From Erysipelotrichaceae bacterium (lineage in GTDB: Bacteria; Bacillota_I; Bacilli_A; Erysipelotrichales; Erysipelotrichaceae), in NCBI GenBank assembly GCA_016302195.1, contig JAEDOA010000029.1, forward strand, positions 1 through 14,006: DNA of 14,006 nucleotides. The letters are read 5' to 3'. A program made the position numbers and the translations under genes. A model generated the notes under the pieces. It was not told where the DNA came from. It ran no database searches and worked only from the letters and a program-made list of their open reading frames with translations. Shown piece after piece: positions 1 to 7,479 of this stretch. Position 1 is the stretch's first letter, and each line of letters starts with the position of its first letter.

Positions 1-1
1 A

Positions 2-75
2 TGGCAGGGGTGGCAGGAATCGAACCCGCGTCAGCGGTTTTGGAGACCGCTGTACTACCATTGTACGACACCCCT
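2..75 (-). tRNA. tRNA-Trp (anticodon CCA)
   Basis: On the minus strand this folds as a standard cloverleaf. The acceptor arm AGGGGTG pairs perfectly with CACCCCT, the D stem is GTAC/GTAC, and the anticodon stem GCGGT/ACCGC holds loop CTCCAAA, giving anticodon CCA for tryptophan. The T arm GCGGG/CCTGC carries the TTCGATT loop. The 3' end GCCA is encoded in the DNA (discriminator G plus CCA). A CCA anticodon reads only UGG, which agrees with TGA being used as a stop in this window. The next gene downstream of it lies outside the window. Confidence 0.97.
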
Positions 76-88
76 AACTTGCTTATCA

Positions 89-118
89 ATGATAACACAA
101 TACACTTACTTAATTCAA
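89..118 (-). promoter_or_regulatory. Likely promoter of tRNA-Trp
   Basis: On the minus strand, a -35-like TTGAAT (113-118) and a -10-like TATCAT (89-94) are separated by 18 bases. This predicts a start near position 82, just ahead of the tRNA 5' end at 75. It lies back-to-back with the promoter of the MazG-like gene. Confidence 0.5.
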
Positions 119-124
119 GAAAAA

Positions 125-133
125 TGTTATAAT
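125..133 (+). promoter_or_regulatory. Extended -10 promoter of the MazG-like gene
   Basis: The sequence TGTTATAAT is a perfect extended -10 (TGn plus TATAAT at 128-133); no good -35 is visible. Transcription would start near 139-141. That leaves a leader of only about 10 bases, essentially just the AGGTGA ribosome site (139-144) and a 5-base spacer. Confidence 0.6.
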
Positions 134-149
134 TGAGCAGGTGATTTAT

Positions 150-476
150 ATGGATAGATTAGAAGAGTTATTGCAGTTTCTTAAAAAGTTTAATGAAGAT
201 AGGGATTGGAGGCAGTTTCATAGTGAAAACAACCTGGCTAAATCCATCGTTCTTGAGGCAAATGAACTATTAACGGAATTTCAATTTGATTCAAATAACT
301 ACAATAAAAAGGCCGTAGAAGAGGAATTAGCAGATGTCATGGCCTATTGCTTTGATATGTGTTTAACCATGGGTTTAGATCCAATTGAGATAATCTATCA
401 AAAATATCAAAAAAATGCCTTAAAATACCCTGTTGAAAAGGCAAAAGGCAGTTGTAAAAAATATAACCAGTTTTAA
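150..476 (+). CDS. MazG-like nucleotide pyrophosphohydrolase
   Basis: A 108-residue, all-alpha protein of the short MazG / dCTP pyrophosphatase type, which hydrolyses non-canonical or excess nucleoside triphosphates to the monophosphate and pyrophosphate in the cytosol. The metal-binding signature ExxE...ExxD is visible as EANE in the first third and EELAD in the second. The length suits the single-domain members. An upstream in-frame GTG at 141 lies inside the ribosome site AGGTGA (139-144), so I choose ATG at 150, five bases after it. The gene has its own extended -10 promoter. Its stop codon overlaps by four bases the stop of the convergent zinc-ribbon membrane gene. The exact nucleotide substrate cannot be told from sequence. 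Confidence 0.85.
   Translation: MDRLEELLQFLKKFNEDRDWRQFHSENNLAKSIVLEANELLTEFQFDSNNYNKKAVEEELADVMAYCFDMCLTMGLDPIEIIYQKYQKNALKYPVEKAKGSCKKYNQF
409..443 (-). terminator. Minus-strand terminator inside the MazG-like gene
   Basis: On the minus strand, TGCCTT and AAGGCA form a 6-bp stem around a 16-base loop, followed directly by seven T's. It lies about 30 bases past the stop codon of the zinc-ribbon membrane gene, where its terminator is expected, yet within the coding sequence of the opposite gene. A second TGCCTT copy (445-450) could pair instead. The stem is short, so strength is uncertain. Confidence 0.5.
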
Positions 477-1159
477 ATAAAGAACTTTCTATTGAGGTAT
501 TTCTTTAAGGCAGGAATCATTCCAGCAAGTATAAAGAACAATCCCACAAACAAAAAACAGTTTCCAGGATACAAGGACCAAACAAACATTTTTGTATTGA
601 ATGTTATATGTTCAAATAATTCAATTAGCACAAAAAACAAGGCAAAGGCGATAAATAGAGCTCCGACAATAAAGTAGCGAGCTTTTTTTATATACTTAAA
701 TAAGGCGGTAAAAGTTGTAAAAATCAAACAGCTAATAATGCAGATAGGCATCGCAAAACTAATAAACCAGCTTCCATTGGTTTTTAAACAGACATATAAC
801 AAAAATAAAGCTGTTGATAAGTGATTGATTGGAATAAATATGAGGTAGTTTGGGTTGAAAAACCAGAGCGGGAAAATGAAGATGATATAGAATAATAAAA
901 TTCCAAATACAGCATAGCCACTCCAGGCAAAGTCTCCATAAACATTTAGACAAACTACTAGTATAGTAGTAATAGCTATTAAGGCTAAAACTGTAACGAT
1001 TGAAGCTATTGTAAGATTACCCAATCTTTCTTCTGGTATTAAATCTGAGTAATTAGACTGCTGATTTTCATTATATGAAAAACTGCTTAAATCTGTCTGG
1101 CACAACGGACATTTTTTGGTATTATCATCAAGTTGAACACCGCATTTAACACAATACAT
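473..1159 (-). CDS. Zinc-ribbon six-helix membrane protein (DUF6320-like)
   Basis: A 228-residue protein. A zinc ribbon begins at the first residues (Cys3-x2-Cys6 and Cys17-x2-Cys20), a polar linker runs to about residue 45, then come about six hydrophobic helices (roughly 48-70, 82-103, 106-125, 132-152, 162-182, 195-214). I recognise the layout of DUF6320 proteins, which from memory are encoded beside condensation-fold 'alcohol acetyltransferase' genes in Firmicutes; that is the case here. The in-frame TTG at 1177 is part of the ribosome site GGAGG (1171-1175), so the start is ATG at 1159, eight bases after the upstream gene's stop, implying translational coupling. The biochemical role is unknown; acting as membrane partner of the acyltransferase is inference. 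Confidence 0.75.
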   Translation of the reverse strand: MYCVKCGVQLDDNTKKCPLCQTDLSSFSYNENQQSNYSDLIPEERLGNLTIASIVTVLALIAITTILVVCLNVYGDFAWSGYAVFGILLFYIIFIFPLWFFNPNYLIFIPINHLSTALFLLYVCLKTNGSWFISFAMPICIISCLIFTTFTALFKYIKKARYFIVGALFIAFALFFVLIELFEHITFNTKMFVWSLYPGNCFLFVGLFFILAGMIPALKKYLNRKFFI

Positions 1160-1167
1160 ATAATTTC

Positions 1168-2448
1168 TTACCTCCAATTACTTTCAATTTTAACCCCAAC
1201 CCCTTCTTTAACTAGTCTTGTAAAGAATAAGTATTCTAGTTGTGATTCTTTGATATTTCTAATCATATTAATATAGGTTTTCCCATTGTATGAGATTACG
1301 CCACAATTGTTAGGATAACTCTTTTGAACACCAATGATGAATTCCATACGCTCAATTTCGTCTTTTAAAATACCATTAATATTGGTGTTGCCAAGGTTTG
1401 ATATATTTAAACTGCCTTTTTTTTCTCCTGCTGAGCGGTATACTAAATTCATAATCGCGTTTTTTACAAAAATAGGAAACATTCTTAAATATTTGTTTAT
1501 TTCTGGGTTAACATTAGCTGCTATTCTGCTTGCCATATTGTGGCTAGTTGTTTCATAGGCTAATTGATGGGTTAATTCATTACATAGTTCTTGAAGCGAG
1601 TATTCTCCTTTTTTTGGATTAACACCAATATTAACAGTTAACACGAAGTTTCTTAAGGTTGAAGTATTAAACACTTTTCTTAGATTTACCGGAATGGTAA
1701 CCTTAACTGCCTTTCTTCTACTTGAAGCAACCTTTTGATTTTGTAATTCAATTAGACTTTGACACATAATTGCAGCTAAATAAACAGTAATAGTGCAATT
1801 GTATTTATGAGCTTTTTCTAACAACTGATAAGTACTTACGATTCCTGTAGTTAATACAGAGAAATAATAAGAAATTCTAGTTCCTTTTAGTTTGAACGAA
1901 TTCTCCTCTTTTCTGCTTGCAGGGTAATTGTTGGAAAACTCCTTAAATCGGTCTTTTAATTCGTCTTCACTTGGCTTTTGATTAATATCAAGAAAAAGAT
2001 CATTGTATTGATACTCGATCCCTTTTTTAAGCTTTAAATAATGTCCAATAAGGCTGCACAAAAAAACTCTAGCCGAATTACCATCACCTATTGAATGGAA
2101 TAATTCGATGGCTATTCTTTTTTTGTAATATAAAACTCTTAAACAGTTTTTTCTTAGTTCCTTCTTACCCATATAAGTTAGAGGATAGCTATAATCCATT
2201 TGAACTTTTGGATTAGTTTTGCTTCTTTGAAGATAACACCAAAAAAAACCATATTTTAAGCCAACATAGAAACTTGGGAAGCGTTCTCTTAGGTCGTCAA
2301 CTGCTTTTTGTAAGATATCAGGATCAATATCTTCTTTTAAAGTTGCTGACAAACGGAAAACATTGCTCCACTTGCTGTTCATAGTTGCTGGGAAAATAAG
2401 GGCTGCAGTATCAAGCCGTATCCAGCCTTTGTTAAAAATAGTACTCAT
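1168..2448 (-). CDS. Condensation-fold acyltransferase (alcohol acetyltransferase-like)
   Basis: A 426-residue protein of the CoA-dependent acyltransferase / NRPS condensation-domain fold. The catalytic HxxxDG motif is visible as HSIGDG (His118, Asp122, Gly123). The 'PVNLR' segment near residues 253-257 and 'ISNLGN' near 349-354 match conserved parts of this family. It is a stand-alone enzyme with no carrier-protein or adenylation domain, so it probably moves an acyl group between CoA and a small alcohol, lipid or similar acceptor; the substrate is unknown. It is transcribed with the downstream zinc-ribbon membrane gene. The start is unusual: the only ribosome-site-like bases (AAGG) sit two bases before the ATG, and an extended -10 lies 7 bases upstream. 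Confidence 0.75.
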   Translation of the reverse strand: MSTIFNKGWIRLDTAALIFPATMNSKWSNVFRLSATLKEDIDPDILQKAVDDLRERFPSFYVGLKYGFFWCYLQRSKTNPKVQMDYSYPLTYMGKKELRKNCLRVLYYKKRIAIELFHSIGDGNSARVFLCSLIGHYLKLKKGIEYQYNDLFLDINQKPSEDELKDRFKEFSNNYPASRKEENSFKLKGTRISYYFSVLTTGIVSTYQLLEKAHKYNCTITVYLAAIMCQSLIELQNQKVASSRRKAVKVTIPVNLRKVFNTSTLRNFVLTVNIGVNPKKGEYSLQELCNELTHQLAYETTSHNMASRIAANVNPEINKYLRMFPIFVKNAIMNLVYRSAGEKKGSLNISNLGNTNINGILKDEIERMEFIIGVQKSYPNNCGVISYNGKTYINMIRNIKESQLEYLFFTRLVKEGVGVKIESNWR

Positions 2449-2455
2449 ATCCTTT

Positions 2456-2464
2456 ATTCTATCA
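2456..2464 (-). promoter_or_regulatory. Candidate extended -10 promoter of the acyltransferase
   Basis: On the minus strand TGATAGAAT reads as an extended -10 (TGn plus TAGAAT). It ends 7 bases before the ATG at 2448, so the start codon itself sits near the expected transcription start. No convincing -35 is visible. Confidence 0.4.
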
Positions 2465-2534
2465 TAGATTGTTGATTAATTCTCTTATTACAAAGAAGAT
2501 TATTAAGACGAAAAGTGTGAATATAATGAAATAG

Positions 2535-2565
2535 AAAAAGCCACAATAGTAATCTAATTGTGACT
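2535..2565 (-). terminator. Intrinsic terminator after the TIM-barrel gene
   Basis: On the minus strand AGTCACAAT pairs with ATTGTGGCT (9 bp, one G-U) around a 9-base loop, followed by TTTTTCTATTTC. It lies 13 bases past the stop of the sugar isomerase-like gene and separates it from the acyltransferase pair, so the two minus-strand units are independent. Confidence 0.8.
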
Positions 2566-2578
2566 TAAGCATTTTTTA

Positions 2579-3376
2579 TTAATAACCCTGCTTTTTGAAA
2601 TTGTGCAGTATTTTATCGATATTATTGGCCAATTCGATAGCTTTTGGGGCATTAATATAGTCTTCTTCTTCCACTTCAAGAATTAAATCGACATTGTAAT
2701 TATGCTTTTCCAATTCATATAGTTTCCACAAAATGTTTCTTAAAAGATATAGGTTTTGTGAGAAATTTGTACCGTGGATGCCACCTGTTTCTATTTCACC
2801 TGAACCAATGCAGTCATTAAGATGCATTTTGAAGTTCTCACTTTTGTAATTGTCAATGGTATTAAAGAAAGAACTTTCTTCATATTTGAAAGACATTTCA
2901 CTCATCATCAGATGGCAGGTATCAAGCAGGGGAAAGACTTGGTAATCATTAATTCGATTACGCATGTACTTCATAATTTGTAACCCTTCCTGTGCTCCGA
3001 TATTGCGATAACAGTTCTCTAGATGGATTATCAAATCTTCCTGTTTAACCATCCTACAGAATTCTTCAACATATGGATTATTGAAAACATCAAAAGAAGG
3101 ACTTTCGGCATGGATTACTAAACCAACATTTAATTTTTTGCATAATTCAAACACCTTTTTAGCATAACCGTTTTTAAAATCATGGGATATTTGAACGACA
3201 TCGCACTTGTTTAAAGGATAATGAATTGTAAAAACAGGTTTTTCCAGCATTTCATAAAGTTCAAAATGATCTCTTTGGTCTCCATAGAGATGAATTTCAA
3301 AACCGTCTATCATGGGATAGCTGTTCTTAACGCTAATTTGCTCTGGTTCTAGAGCCAGTTTCAACGCTTTTCTCAT
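2579..3376 (-). CDS. Sugar isomerase/epimerase-like TIM-barrel protein
   Basis: A 265-residue cytosolic protein of the AP-endonuclease-2 / xylose-isomerase-like TIM-barrel superfamily. Candidate metal ligands lie at strand ends in the usual order: His52 (TIHYP), His89 (VIHAES), Glu120 (HLEN), Asp152 and His155 (LLDTCH), His185 and Asp188 (HLND), His201 (GGIHG) and Glu234 (LILEV). The complete set suggests an active metal enzyme. The same motifs occur in endonuclease IV and in sugar-phosphate isomerases; the protein lacks enough typical endonuclease IV features for me to call it that, so isomerase/epimerase is the likelier role and the substrate is open. The ribosome site AAGGAG lies 10 bases before the ATG. 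It is divergent from the ABC transporter and has its own promoter and terminator. Confidence 0.7.
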   Translation of the reverse strand: MRKALKLALEPEQISVKNSYPMIDGFEIHLYGDQRDHFELYEMLEKPVFTIHYPLNKCDVVQISHDFKNGYAKKVFELCKKLNVGLVIHAESPSFDVFNNPYVEEFCRMVKQEDLIIHLENCYRNIGAQEGLQIMKYMRNRINDYQVFPLLDTCHLMMSEMSFKYEESSFFNTIDNYKSENFKMHLNDCIGSGEIETGGIHGTNFSQNLYLLRNILWKLYELEKHNYNVDLILEVEEEDYINAPKAIELANNIDKILHNFKKQGY

Positions 3377-3403
3377 ATATATTATTCTCCTTTTAGTTAT
3401 TTC

Positions 3404-3412
3404 ATTTTAGCA
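3404..3412 (-). promoter_or_regulatory. Extended -10 promoter of the TIM-barrel gene
   Basis: On the minus strand TGCTAAAAT (TGn plus TAAAAT) ends 27 bases before the start codon. The -35 is poor. It is about 30 bases from the divergent transporter promoter, so the two share one short control region. Confidence 0.5.
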
Positions 3413-3439
3413 CATTTACTTACCATTAGTGAGTCATAT

Positions 3440-3468
3440 TTGACATTTAATCTAAATAATTATAGAAT
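3440..3468 (+). promoter_or_regulatory. Sigma-A promoter of the ABC transporter
   Basis: TTGACA (3440-3445), a 17-base spacer and TAGAAT (3463-3468) make a near-consensus promoter with a start near 3475, 25 bases before the GTG start codon. The -35 contains the in-frame TTG that would otherwise look like an earlier start codon. Confidence 0.8.
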
Positions 3469-3499
3469 TGTCAACAGGTTAACAAAAGAGGTGAATGAT

Positions 3500-6400
3500 G
3501 TGTTACAGTTGGTTGATGTAACTAAAACATATGTTACAGGGCAGCTTAAACAAACAGCTTTAAAGGGGATTAATTTAGCATTTAGGGATAGTGAATTTGT
3601 ATCTATATTAGGACATTCCGGTTCGGGTAAAACTACCATGTTGAATATTATTGGTGGTCTTGATCAGTACAGTAGCGGTGATTTAATTATCAATGGAGTT
3701 AGCACAAAAAAGTATTCTGATAAGGACTGGGATAGCTATCGTAATAATGATATAGGCTTTGTTTTTCAAAGCTACAACTTAATAGCCCATCAAAGTGTTC
3801 TAGCCAATGTCGAGCTTGCTTTGACTTTATCAGGGGTAAATAGTAAGCAAAGGAAGCAAAGAGCAATTGCTGCTCTAGAAAAGGTTGGTTTAAAAGATCA
3901 TATCTACAAAAAACCTAATCAGTTATCAGGAGGGCAAATGCAGAGGGTTGCTATTGCCAGGGCATTGGTCAATAATCCATCCATTATCTTAGCTGATGAA
4001 CCTACAGGAGCATTAGATAGTCAAACTTCAATTTCGATAATGGAATTATTAAAAGATATTAGCCAAGATAAACTGGTTATTATGGTTACTCATAATCCTC
4101 AACTGGCTGAAGAATATTCCAGTAGAATAATCAAGCTTTCTGATGGCCAGATTATTGATGATTCATCGCCATTTAAAATAGAGCAAGAAAACTTGAATCA
4201 TAAAGATGAAAAGAAAAAGAAGTATACTTCAATGTCTTTTTTGACGGCTTTATCATTAAGTTTAAATAATCTTATGACCAAAAAGATGAGAACTTTTATG
4301 ACTTCATTTGCTGGAAGCATTGGTATTATGGGTATTGCCTTGATTTTATCGGTATCGACTGGATTTCAACAATATATCGATTATATAGAAAAGTCAACAA
4401 TGACCTCATATCCATTAACGATTTATTCTGAAACAGCTAATGGAGCAAATGCGCTTATGGCTTTGATGCAGCAGGAAAGCAAACATGATGAAAGTGGAAA
4501 TTCTGTCATCGAGAAGCAATATATCTCATCATTATTTTCATCAGTTGGCAAAAATGATTTGAAATCTTTTAAAAAATACCTTGATGACAATCAGGAAATA
4601 ATAGATCAGTATTGTAGTAATGTTGTCTATAAGTATTCTGTAATGCCAACAATATATGCTACTGATGTTACCGGCAGCATTGTTAAGCTAAATCCTAGTT
4701 CCATGATGACAATGATGGAAGATAATCCGATGATGACAATGATGGCAGCCAATTCCGGCATTTACAATGAGATGCTGGATGATTATAGTCAAATTGAAGA
4801 GAATTACGATATTTTAGCAGGTAGACTTCCAGAAAACTATAATGAAATGATTATAGTGTTGAGTAGTCCCGACAGTATTTCAGATTTGCTGGCCTATAGT
4901 TTAGGTTTGAAGGATACCTCTCAATTAAAGAAATTGATGATAATGGCTTCAAATAATGAAGAGATTGAGCAAACAGATTGTTCATATACATATCAACAAT
5001 TATTGGATCTAAAATTTAAACTGGTATTGCCAAGCGATTTATATCGATATAATGAGAAATATGATATCTATGAGGATATCAGTTCAGATAAGCAGCTTTT
5101 AAAACAGGTATATGATACCAGTGAAGATTTATCAATAGTAGGAATACTGTGCTTAAAGCAGGATAGTGATTCAGCAATTCTTTCTACCGGGGTGAATTAT
5201 CCTAAAGAGTTGACAACCCATGTCATTGATGAAAGCAAAAGTAGCGAGATTTTACTAAAGCAGATGGCTAATGATAAGATAGATATTTTTACCAACAAGC
5301 CTTTTGCTGAAGATAAAACAAACACAATAGATTTTGACGATATGATATCGATAGATACAAATATGTTGAATTCTGCCTTTTCTCTCAATTTGAACGCGGT
5401 TAATCTAGATTTGGATAAACTAGAATTATTAATCGAAAAATATGGCAAGTTGTTAAGCGAGAATGTCGATACTGATAACTCGAAAGCTCTAAGTCAATTA
5501 AAACAGTTATGCTATGATTTGTGCTATCAACAATATATTGATTACTGTAATAGTACAGTTAATCAGGCAGGCTTTGTTATATTCTCCAATGAATCAGCAT
5601 TAGACTTTTCCCAGCAATATATTTCTTCACAATATTATTTATCAAAGCTGGATGAAATTGCATCTTCATATTATGCAGATAGTTCAATGCTAAAAGAATT
5701 CTATGATGATTTTGTAGCTAATTATTTATGTAGTGCAGTTGAATTGCTGGATGTTGGGGAAAACACAACCTTACAACAGGCCTTATCATATGCAGAAAGC
5801 TCAGTTAACTTCTATTTATCAAATGCCCTTGATGAAGAGAATAATCAAAAACTAGTTATGTTATCCAACTATTTAACTGCTGCAAAGGCAAGTAATGTTA
5901 TAGTATCAAATAGTGAGGGGCTTACTAGTCAGTTTGTAAGTGATGTTACAAAAATGTTTGGCAAAAATATGATAGCTGTTGATGCTAATAAAATTGCTTC
6001 GGCATTTAAATTCAATATGAGTCAGCAGGACTTGGCGGTGCTGATGGAAACAATGATGTCTTCAGCAGAAACTAAAACATATCAAAGTAATCTGTTAACC
6101 TTAGGTTATCAGGATATTGATGAGCCAACCTCTATTTCGTTTTATTTTTCCGGCTTTGAAAGCAAAGCAAAACTAAAAGACTTCATTAGTCAGTATAATG
6201 ATAGTCGTTCTGATGATACTAAGATTATCAATTATACTGATGCTACCGGAATCTTAATGAGCTCTGTAGAAACAATAATCAACGCGGTAACCTATGTCTT
6301 AATCGCATTTGTCTCAATTTCATTAGTGGTTTCATCAATAATGATTGGTGTTATTACCTTAATATCGGTATTGGAAAGAACTAAGGAGATTGGCATTTTA

Positions 6401-6691
6401 AGGGCAATCGGAGCAAGTAAGAAGGATGTCGCAAATGTTTTCAATGCAGAAACATTTATTGTGGGCTTACTGTCTGGAATTATTGGAATAGTTGGTAGTG
6501 AACTGTTATTAATACCTATCAATAAGATTTTATACCATCTTACATCTCTATCTTCCTTAAAGGCGGTTTTACCAGTAAACAGTTCAATTGTATTAATTGT
6601 AATAAGTGTAGCTCTTACTTTATTATCAGGGTTAATCCCAGCGGGAAGTGCCAGCAGAAAAAACCCAGTTGAAGCATTAAGAAGTGAATAA
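3500..6691 (+). CDS. MacB-like ABC transporter, ATPase-permease fusion with large external domain
   Basis: A 1063-residue fusion. The N-terminal ATPase (about 1-225) is complete: Walker A GHSGSGKTT (38-46), Q-loop Gln90, signature LSGGQ (142-146), Walker B IILADEPT (162-169) and switch His198 (VTHN). A first helix (about 266-288) leads to an external domain of some 640 residues, then three helices (about 928-953, 985-1005, 1030-1050) with an FtsX/MacB-type end (PVEALRSE). The start is GTG at 3500, six bases after AGAGGTG; the upstream TTG at 3440 is the promoter's -35. MacB-type proteins drive mechanical work or export across the membrane rather than uptake; the cargo here is unknown. No membrane-fusion or outer partner is adjacent. 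An internal Met-rich repeat lies at 402-415. Confidence 0.9.
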   Translation: MLQLVDVTKTYVTGQLKQTALKGINLAFRDSEFVSILGHSGSGKTTMLNIIGGLDQYSSGDLIINGVSTKKYSDKDWDSYRNNDIGFVFQSYNLIAHQSVLANVELALTLSGVNSKQRKQRAIAALEKVGLKDHIYKKPNQLSGGQMQRVAIARALVNNPSIILADEPTGALDSQTSISIMELLKDISQDKLVIMVTHNPQLAEEYSSRIIKLSDGQIIDDSSPFKIEQENLNHKDEKKKKYTSMSFLTALSLSLNNLMTKKMRTFMTSFAGSIGIMGIALILSVSTGFQQYIDYIEKSTMTSYPLTIYSETANGANALMALMQQESKHDESGNSVIEKQYISSLFSSVGKNDLKSFKKYLDDNQEIIDQYCSNVVYKYSVMPTIYATDVTGSIVKLNPSSMMTMMEDNPMMTMMAANSGIYNEMLDDYSQIEENYDILAGRLPENYNEMIIVLSSPDSISDLLAYSLGLKDTSQLKKLMIMASNNEEIEQTDCSYTYQQLLDLKFKLVLPSDLYRYNEKYDIYEDISSDKQLLKQVYDTSEDLSIVGILCLKQDSDSAILSTGVNYPKELTTHVIDESKSSEILLKQMANDKIDIFTNKPFAEDKTNTIDFDDMISIDTNMLNSAFSLNLNAVNLDLDKLELLIEKYGKLLSENVDTDNSKALSQLKQLCYDLCYQQYIDYCNSTVNQAGFVIFSNESALDFSQQYISSQYYLSKLDEIASSYYADSSMLKEFYDDFVANYLCSAVELLDVGENTTLQQALSYAESSVNFYLSNALDEENNQKLVMLSNYLTAAKASNVIVSNSEGLTSQFVSDVTKMFGKNMIAVDANKIASAFKFNMSQQDLAVLMETMMSSAETKTYQSNLLTLGYQDIDEPTSISFYFSGFESKAKLKDFISQYNDSRSDDTKIINYTDATGILMSSVETIINAVTYVLIAFVSISLVVSSIMIGVITLISVLERTKEIGILRAIGASKKDVANVFNAETFIVGLLSGIIGIVGSELLLIPINKILYHLTSLSSLKAVLPVNSSIVLIVISVALTLLSGLIPAGSASRKNPVEALRSE
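4703..4745 (+). repeat. Tandem 27-base repeat encoding MMTMM motifs
   Basis: The 16-base unit ATGATGACAATGATGG occurs exactly twice (4703-4718 and 4730-4745), 27 bases apart, in frame. It encodes MMTMM-EDNP-MMTMM in the external domain of the transporter (residues 402-415). From memory, related transporters have a Met-rich variable stretch at this point, so it may be a flexible, expandable segment. Confidence 0.8.
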
Positions 6692-6713
6692 AAAAGTCCT
6701 GGGGGACTTTTTT
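6690..6713. terminator. Bidirectional terminator between the ABC transporter and murI
   Basis: AAAAAAGTCC and GGACTTTTTT form a perfect 10-bp stem with a TGGG loop. It has T-runs on both strands, so it can end the plus-strand transporter transcript and the minus-strand murI transcript. It begins in the transporter stop codon (6689-6691), and its T-run overlaps the murI stop (6712-6714). Confidence 0.9.
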
Positions 6714-7479
6714 ATTCTTTTCTATTTGCGATTATAGCATTAATTGGATAACCAAAGATGTTTGAAGCGATATCATTGAATGGCAGAGGATTAGCTGTTA
6801 CATAATAATCAACATCGCAAACTGTTATATTATCTCTTTTTGTAATGTGTAAAGAATTAACCAACTCTTCACTTGAAGAAACTAGTTGAATATTCGGTAA
6901 GATAGCTTTAATTTTATCAGATAATAAAGGGTAGTGGGTACAACCTAAAATCAATGTATCATAATCGCTATTTTTTAATGGACTTAAGTATTTTTCTAAA
7001 AGGTTCTGGCAGTTTTTATTCTGCTCGATTAGTTCAACCAAGCCTGTACCATTAATCTGCTTTACTTCAATCTGCCTGTCCAGTCTTTCAAGGCTATTTT
7101 TATAAGCATTTGATTTGACGGTTGCAGCGGTTGCTAGAACAGCTATTTTTTTATTCTTGCTTATTTGAAACGCTTTTTGACAGGTTGGTTGAATTATAGG
7201 ATATAGCTTAATATCACAGTTGTCTTTAATTGACTGATAACAGTTGGAATCCATAGTATTACAGGCAATTAATATGCCATCAATAGAAAATGTTGATAAG
7301 AAGCTGATGTTGTTTTTTACAAATCCCATAATCTGTTGTTTGGTTTTATCCCCATATGGCATATTGGCATTATCACCTAAAAACACAATCTTTATTTCAG
7401 GATATTTTTTATGCAATAGATCAACTACAGTTAATCCACCCATTCCTGAATCCATAACACCTAAGCATAGATTACTCAT
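6712..7479 (-). CDS. murI: Glutamate racemase
   Basis: A 255-residue cytosolic enzyme that interconverts L- and D-glutamate and so supplies the D-glutamate that MurD adds to peptidoglycan precursors. The family's N-terminal Asp-Ser (Asp9-Ser10 in GVMDSGMGG) and both catalytic cysteines are present: Cys73 in IACNT and Cys180 in GCTHYPL. PYG near residue 42 is also typical. An in-frame GTG at 7488 belongs to the ribosome site AGGTGA, so the start is ATG at 7479, five bases after it. This ATG lies inside the last codons of murD (8-base overlap), so the two are translationally coupled, which makes sense as product and consumer of D-glutamate. The gene ends in the bidirectional terminator. Confidence 0.95.
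   Translation of the reverse strand: MSNLCLGVMDSGMGGLTVVDLLHKKYPEIKIVFLGDNANMPYGDKTKQQIMGFVKNNISFLSTFSIDGILIACNTMDSNCYQSIKDNCDIKLYPIIQPTCQKAFQISKNKKIAVLATAATVKSNAYKNSLERLDRQIEVKQINGTGLVELIEQNKNCQNLLEKYLSPLKNSDYDTLILGCTHYPLLSDKIKAILPNIQLVSSSEELVNSLHITKRDNITVCDVDYYVTANPLPFNDIASNIFGYPINAIIANRKE

Noticed and set aside
477..600. Plus-strand terminator for the MazG-like gene
   Set aside because: AAAGAA/TTCTTT could pair weakly but has no T-run, and no better hairpin is visible.
759..953. Short frames antisense to or inside known genes (also around 5197-5448, 6292-6522, 7244-7492, 9011-9307, 9906-10139 and 11840-12082)
   Set aside because: They lie fully within strong coding genes, lack ribosome sites and have no recognisable protein features.
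1168..2448. Non-ribosomal peptide synthetase fragment
   Set aside because: The condensation fold is complete and alone, with no adenylation or carrier domain before or after it, so this is a stand-alone acyltransferase.
2579..3376. Endonuclease IV (DNA repair)
   Set aside because: The metal-ligand pattern is shared by the whole superfamily. The protein is short and I do not see enough Nfo-specific sequence to choose DNA repair.
3440..3499. N-terminal extension of the ABC transporter from TTG at 3440
   Set aside because: The TTG is part of a TTGACA -35 box, a 17-base-spaced TAGAAT follows inside the extension, and GTG at 3500 has a well-placed AGAGGTG.
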